Source: Hyaloperonospora brassicae
Lineage: Eukaryota; Oomycota; Peronosporomycetes; Peronosporales; Peronosporaceae
Reading direction: 5' to 3'
DNA length: 64,000 nucleotides
Assembly: GCA_947650285.1 (NCBI GenBank)
Contig: CANTFL010001391.1
Coordinates: 82,808 to 146,807 of the forward strand
The translations under genes were made by a program, and so were the position numbers. Positions 59,481 through 64,000 of the stretch are shown here, piece after piece (positions within the stretch are counted from its first letter, which is position 1; the number at the start of each line of letters is the position of its first letter). The notes under the pieces were generated by a model. It ran no database searches, was not told where the DNA came from, and saw nothing but the letters and a program-made list of their open reading frames with translations.

Positions 59481-60371
59481 CTAGGCTTCGCGGAAAGCCT
59501 CTCCGCATTCAGGGCCTTCAATCGGTGGCCCACGCTCGAGTGCAACTGGATCGGTAGACTCGACTACCGCATGAACGCAACTGTGCGTGTCTTCCATATC
59601 GATTTCCGTAGCATCATCGTCCTTTGTTTTCTTGGCTTGCACGATTATCTTACACGATCCATCAGTTTTTGCTAGCATTGTGGCTTTTGCTTCGGGAGTT
59701 GCGGAGCCAATCGTGTTGTACTCTGCTCCACGTGGGTAGATGCAGAATAGTACAAGCTGCACGACGCTGATGAAGAAATTGGCTGCGTTCGGCACGATCA
59801 CAAACGCGTCTCCAAGCAGGAGGCCATAGAGGAGCCACAAGACGCAAGTGACGGCTCCTGCACTGATCATCGTCAGCGGCAAGTAGTCCGTATTGCGTTC
59901 TTGGACCACCTTCTTGACCAAAATTAACGGCGAGCCAAACATGACGGCGGAGACAGCGACTGAGAAGCTGCCAATGATGGCTTCGACCGACTCGGCGCTC
60001 ATGCCTTCGTGGGCAGCAACGAAGGGGAAGAGCACGAGCAGTGCGAGCACAATCGTCATGGCGAGAATCTCGAGACTCAATCGACATTTGTTCGTCTCGT
60101 AGTAGTAGTACACAACAAGGTAGAAGAGCGACAGGACTTGTCCCACGGCGTTCGTAGCCACAAGAGGGACGTAGTCGTGAATTAGCAGACCATAGAGTCC
60201 CCAGGATACACAATTGGCCACCATGGATAGAATAGGGAGCGCACTTGGCATACTTGCCGTGCTTTGCTGACGATGCACGACGCGGATGGCGGGTAACAAA
60301 CTCGCAAACAAGAGGCAGGCAGTTAGGGTGGCCAAGATCCGCACGAGCACGACGATCGGCGCTTCGGTCAT
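59481..60371 (-). CDS. SWEET-family sugar transporter
   Basis: 296 residues, no intron, with seven predicted membrane segments (about 7-30, 44-65, 67-90, 103-120, 130-153, 165-187, 190-212) arranged as two MtN3/saliva three-helix repeats joined by a linker helix. Conserved features are Pro in the first helix (LLPAIR), SWGLYGLLIHDY with a later Asn74 in repeat 1, and LWLLYGLLLGDA with Asn195 in repeat 2. The Asn pair and the Trp at 179 correspond to the central sugar site known from plant SWEETs. The C-terminal 80 residues are cytosolic and rich in Lys, Asp and Glu. SWEETs are uniporters that let sugars move along their gradient across plasma or vacuolar membranes. The family is expanded in oomycetes. 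Substrate and membrane cannot be told from the sequence. The start is supported by the initiator 18 bases upstream. Confidence 0.93.
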   Translation of the reverse strand: MTEAPIVVLVRILATLTACLLFASLLPAIRVVHRQQSTASMPSALPILSMVANCVSWGLYGLLIHDYVPLVATNAVGQVLSLFYLVVYYYYETNKCRLSLEILAMTIVLALLVLFPFVAAHEGMSAESVEAIIGSFSVAVSAVMFGSPLILVKKVVQERNTDYLPLTMISAGAVTCVLWLLYGLLLGDAFVIVPNAANFFISVVQLVLFCIYPRGAEYNTIGSATPEAKATMLAKTDGSCKIIVQAKKTKDDDATEIDMEDTHSCVHAVVESTDPVALERGPPIEGPECGEAFREA

Positions 60372-60388
60372 ACTTGCGTAGGGCGTAA

Positions 60389-60400
60389 GGAAGAATGAAG
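60389..60400 (-). promoter_or_regulatory. Oomycete initiator of the SWEET gene
   Basis: On minus CTTCATTCTTCC ends 18 bases before the ATG and contains a full match to the oomycete initiator (YCAYTYYY: TCATTCTT). Oomycete genes commonly start transcription within such a motif and have short leaders. Confidence 0.6.
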
Positions 60401-60410
60401 AGGCGAATCA

Positions 60411-60430
60411 GGTGGGGGGGTGGGGGGGGG
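60411..60430. promoter_or_regulatory. G-run (C-run on the gene strand) in the SWEET promoter
   Basis: Eighteen of 20 bases are G, in runs of two, seven and nine separated by single T. It lies 11 bases upstream of the initiator and 40-60 bases upstream of the ATG. It could form a quadruplex or be a slippage-prone tract; a role in expression is only a possibility. Confidence 0.5.
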
Positions 60431-63342
60431 TCGTCTGGTCGGGTTGTTCACTCGTCGTCGCTGGTGGGTCTTTTGCTCTCGAAATTGAGATCTTTGTAGT
60501 CACGAGACGCACGACGGTCGATGTTTGTGGCAAACGAGGGCAGTAAAGGACTGTTGCGTTTATGCAGAGAGGCTTTTCACTGTCGGGGGAGGAGTCCGTT
60601 AGTCGAAGTGGCACTATTTGAACTTCCGGCTCCTGATAACTTGCCCGGGCGAGACGTAACTGGATCGATGTATCTGTGGCTATCCTCTACGTTACCGTAT
60701 CTGGAAAGATGAAAGTAGCAGTGCACTGCAAAGCCCGTGAGTCTGAATGTAGAAACAATCAGACGGTTCGTACCGAAGGAGCGGGAGTTGACGCTTGCTG
60801 GGCCACTTTCGCGGTCTTCTTTTTCATACGAGGACACTAGGGAAAGAGGTATCGGCCACGCGATAACAAGCAAAGATGCAACGCTGGGGACTTGCGGACG
60901 TAATGGGTGGACGAGAATGAGGCATTGGCGACAGGCTACAAGTCCGACGGAGTCTGTTACAGCGTCACATAGCGCAACTCACCGATGTCGACGTCTGACA
61001 GCGAGGATCAGCAGGCGGCGGCCGACTGCCAGAGCCGAGGTGCGAGAAGCGTTGAATTCTATGCGCATTTGCTCATCCACAGATCTTACTACACGTGCCT
61101 GACTCTAGAGTACATCCAACTGTCCTTCTGGCCAAATCGATACACCGTTCCGCTGGTTTTAAGGTACATGAAGCGCAGGAAGTCATAGCGTTGGCGAACG
61201 TCGTGAACACAGTACGAGACGGCTTGTAATAGGTTGCAGCGTCACAACGGGCACCAGAACTATTTCGTCCCACGGAGTGACAGGTGTGGGCCATCTGCCG
61301 GGTGGCAGTGCGGCAGCTGATCTCTTATTCTTCTAAGGCGAAATCAACATCAGCAGTCGAAAGCTACAGTGCTTCGGTGGAGCAAAGGGGACAACAGAAC
61401 GCATCCTCTGGACACTTCGTGGACACACTTGCTGGTCGAAGTTCACATGTCACTAGACAGGAGAATGCTACGCACTTAGAGCATGTACGGCATCCTCGCA
61501 CATGGTGCGCGTTATGAAGTGCGTACAAATCGTTGAGTCAAAGATGAGTGCTACGTTGCACTTGACGTTCGGTGAAGCATACATGAGCCATTGGCAAGAG
61601 GTATAGGAGTTCGTGGATTCATCATCACCGAGGCATGTGCAAGAGCTTGGCATCCGTGACCATTTCCGCAATCAGTATTGCCACGTTCGTGGAGATATGG
61701 ACATTCAAGACAGGGTCGGACGGCTGCATTCATTGTAGCAAACCACTGTAGCTGCGACCTGTCAGCAGCTAGCAACCAACACAACGTTTGCATCGATACC
61801 AAGATGCGTCAAGTGTATATAAAAGCACGGCTTGGATGCAAGGGTGTAGGTGGAGGATATGCATGCAATACTGAATCTATTTTCGTGACGTGTGAAAGTC
61901 TGAATTCAACAACTTCAATGAGTTGTCTACACATCACTTCTGTCTGCTATCATTGACCGCCATTTCAAAGCCGAGGGATTCCGTGCTTTACGAATTGCCA
62001 TACTAAGACGTTCTACTGATGACGCGACGCGTTGCCGACAACAGCGTCGCAGCACCTCGTATTGTTGGAGTGTAAGTATGCAGCGATGTCGTATCGCTGA
62101 TACATCTTGGCCCGTTTGTTGGTGATACGAAAGCTTCGTGAGTCGTGAAGAGTCCACACATGTCATACTGATCTTGCAGTCCTCGCCACGTATCAGTCAA
62201 AATGTCTTGGTTCAGCTGCCTTTCGGTGGCGAATAGCCATCGCTGCGAAATTTTGTAATTGCTGTCACAAATTGATCCCGATCTTTCGCTGTATCAATCA
62301 AATGACCGACAAAAAATCAGATGCGACCTCTAGCAGGATGCAGCTGTCGTTACACATTACATTGATGAACGTCGTTGAGGTTCATTATCGTCGTCATTTG
62401 CCCTATATGATCTATCAGTTCACGTTTGATCAGGAGCGTGTTTGCCGTGCAAAGGATCAAAGACTCTCGACTCTTCTGTGCTTTCAATTATTATTTCTTT
62501 TGCTACCGGATTACGAAATAAGGGTGACTTTGCTCCCATCCTCCCGTTATAACTTTTTGAGTCACGAGACTTTTGGTGTTCGTGACTTTCTCTGACACTA
62601 CGACTGTGGTAGCTCTGCTTCAAAGATGATAAGATGTCAAGACTTGAACATCCTTTTCGAGTTCTACATGTCATTGTCTCAATTCTTTTCTGACTGCGCT
62701 ACATGTAGCTCTCCTGGGCATACTTTCTATGGACAATTGGCCGCTCACGATAGGAATGTCATGCAGTTTTGCCGCAGGCAAATCATCTTCTGTTTTTGCT
62801 GCTAACAACCGGTCAACATGACTGAATGGTCTGTTTGATCCTGCAAAAAATCGACTTGGAGCAAGGCAATCGCTACTATAAAAAAATGATGCGGCTGTCA
62901 TGTACAACGAGATAATTTGCTGCTAAGCGTCCTCATACTCTCGACGTCAAAAGTATCGCTGATGGAAGGACAAACTTGCCTACACCAATATGAACGATAA
63001 AGCATCAGTGGCGCGCAGCCTTCTGGCTTTTTGTTCAACAAGATGTATCGGTAAGATCTGGTTGACATCAATTAGCTTGTCATCGTACACCTTTTCGTCA
63101 TTCCATTCACTACTCCTCGTTCCCTCTCCTAACATATCATATTCGTGGTCCGAGTATCAAGTACACGAATGAAGCTCACTCTACAGCCGTTAGATCAAGC
63201 TACGGCCGTAAAGCTATTGACCAAAACTGCGATAAAAGTGATCGTCTACGGTGTAGGTATTGTGCGAAGTGTCGGAGTCACTGCAGAACGGTCAAGTGAG
63301 AGTTCGTCGATATCCCACCTCTTTGGATGTACGTACTCATCT
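60431..63342. other. Unassigned stretch upstream of the SWEET gene
   Basis: The first few hundred bases should hold the SWEET promoter. The rest has frames of up to 121 codons on both strands, none with recognisable motifs. No repeats or terminal structures were noticed before the LTR of gypsy copy E. Confidence 0.4.
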
Positions 63343-63776
63343 TGTAACGGGGCACCGATGACTACGTGATGGTTAACCAGTACAGAGTATACTAATATGC
63401 AGTGATAGTCAGCGCCCCGCCAGGTGTAGAACTACACAGAGAAAGATAGAGCGACAAAGGCAAAGGATCTAGTCGTGGTAAAAGTAAAACTGTCATCAAT
63501 ATAGTTAAGTCCTATAACTCTTGTGTCTCTGTTTATCCTGACTCAATTATGTTAATATAACTACACTTATGATGACGTCTACTCACCACCCATTGCGCGC
63601 GTCTAGCAGCGATTGGTGGGTTGATATCATCAAGATATCAGCCAATGAGTAGACCCTTCGGTCATCCCAACAATATCATCATGCTTTATGATATTGTTGA
63701 AAGAATATTCAACGTAATATTCTTTATTATCATTTATCCTTAATGACACTATCATGTAACGAGCTACCCCATTACA
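63343..63776 (-). repeat. 3' LTR of gypsy copy E
   Basis: Ends TGTAACGGGG and CCATTACA on plus. Hairpins include CAACAATATCAT/ATGATATTGTTG (63668-63699) and AAAGAATATT/AATATTCTTT (63700-63725). These correspond to the fourth and third hairpins of the copy B LTR. Confidence 0.9.
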
Positions 63777-63901
63777 TCACCCCCCATACCTGATAGTCAC
63801 GTGTGACTATCGAAACTTTGTGGCCACCCGTTGGATGCCAACGGGACGGAATGCACTTTGGGTCAGACCCATTTAGTCTGACTTTGCCTCGCATGATTAA
63901 C

Positions 63902-64000
63902 ATGTCTATGCGGAATGATTAAAAGACGACACAGTCTGCTACTGCACCAGCCTCTGCGGCAGACGATTCTTCGTCTGCTGCTCGTTCTCTGCCTGCAGCA
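63902..64000 (+). pseudogene. Start of the antisense ORF in gypsy copy E
   Basis: The frame begins MSMRND and meets a stop at the seventh codon. It then continues with [13 protein letters not shown], matching [13 protein letters not shown] of copy B. It lies 125 bases inside the LTR, as in B (130 bases). The rest is outside the window. Confidence 0.75.

Larger units (their letters stand above)
63343..64000 (-). mobile_element. Ty3/gypsy element, copy E (3' end only, cut by the window edge)
   Basis: A 434-bp LTR is followed on its right by the complement of a polypurine tract (TCACCCCCCATACC) and by the antisense frame that borders the 3' LTR in copy B. So this is the 3' end of a minus-strand element that continues beyond 64000. 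The LTR belongs to the same type as copy B but has diverged. Confidence 0.9.

Noticed and set aside
1..64000. CRISPR arrays, rRNA and tRNA genes
   Set aside because: No spaced direct repeats of CRISPR type, no rRNA signature and no convincing tRNA cloverleaf were noticed. A covariance-model search was not possible, so a tRNA could be missed.

Overview
The window looks like a repeat-rich, gene-poor stretch of an oomycete genome, most likely a Peronosporales plant pathogen (Phytophthora or a downy mildew). The grounds are a secreted effector candidate with an RxLR-like site (RQLE) and a downstream EER, a eukaryotic SWEET sugar transporter with an oomycete-type initiator just upstream of its ATG, and chromodomain Ty3/gypsy elements, an RNase H-bearing LINE and a Mutator-like transposase relic. 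Only two intact host-type genes are supported: the effector (25147-25833, +) and the SWEET transporter (59481-60371, -). All the rest that can be identified is mobile DNA in different stages of decay. Layout: 1-10.9 kb is AT-rich, GATC-rich and almost featureless, with one relic of a reverse transcriptase near 7 kb. 10.9-16.6 kb holds a badly decayed retroelement with one readable gag piece. 16.7-18.8 kb is a broken Mutator-like transposase. 18.8-21.3 kb is gypsy copy A (minus, truncated). 22.0-24.9 kb is a foldback-like element with long terminal inverted repeats that contain a 121-bp tandem array. The effector follows. From about 27.9 to 46.7 kb lies a single minus-strand LINE (about 8 kb once its insertions are discounted) that has been opened three times: by a 5'-truncated plus-strand LINE (18-bp target duplication), by a 1.8-kb TA-flanked repeat called R here, and by the 7.7-kb gypsy copy B (5-bp target duplication TCCAA). 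49.5-58.5 kb is the older gypsy copy C (minus), itself split by a second, inverted copy of R. The SWEET gene follows, and the right edge enters a further gypsy copy, E (minus). The most interesting material is in the gypsy family. First, its LTRs are built as a series of perfect or near-perfect short hairpins (seven in the 391-bp LTR of copy B), and the same design recurs in LTRs of different sequence (A, C, E). Second, the internal coding region also carries frequent short inverted repeats with tiny loops, including a 22-bp uninterrupted palindrome in the RT region. Third, between the integrase and the 3' LTR there is a long antisense reading frame (about 536 codons with one stop in copy B). 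It has a Cys-rich cluster and a coiled coil, its protein sequence is recognisable in the diverged copy C and its start is recognisable in E, and it overlaps the sense-strand chromodomain on the opposite strand. No alignment or folding program was run; identities and boundaries were read by eye.
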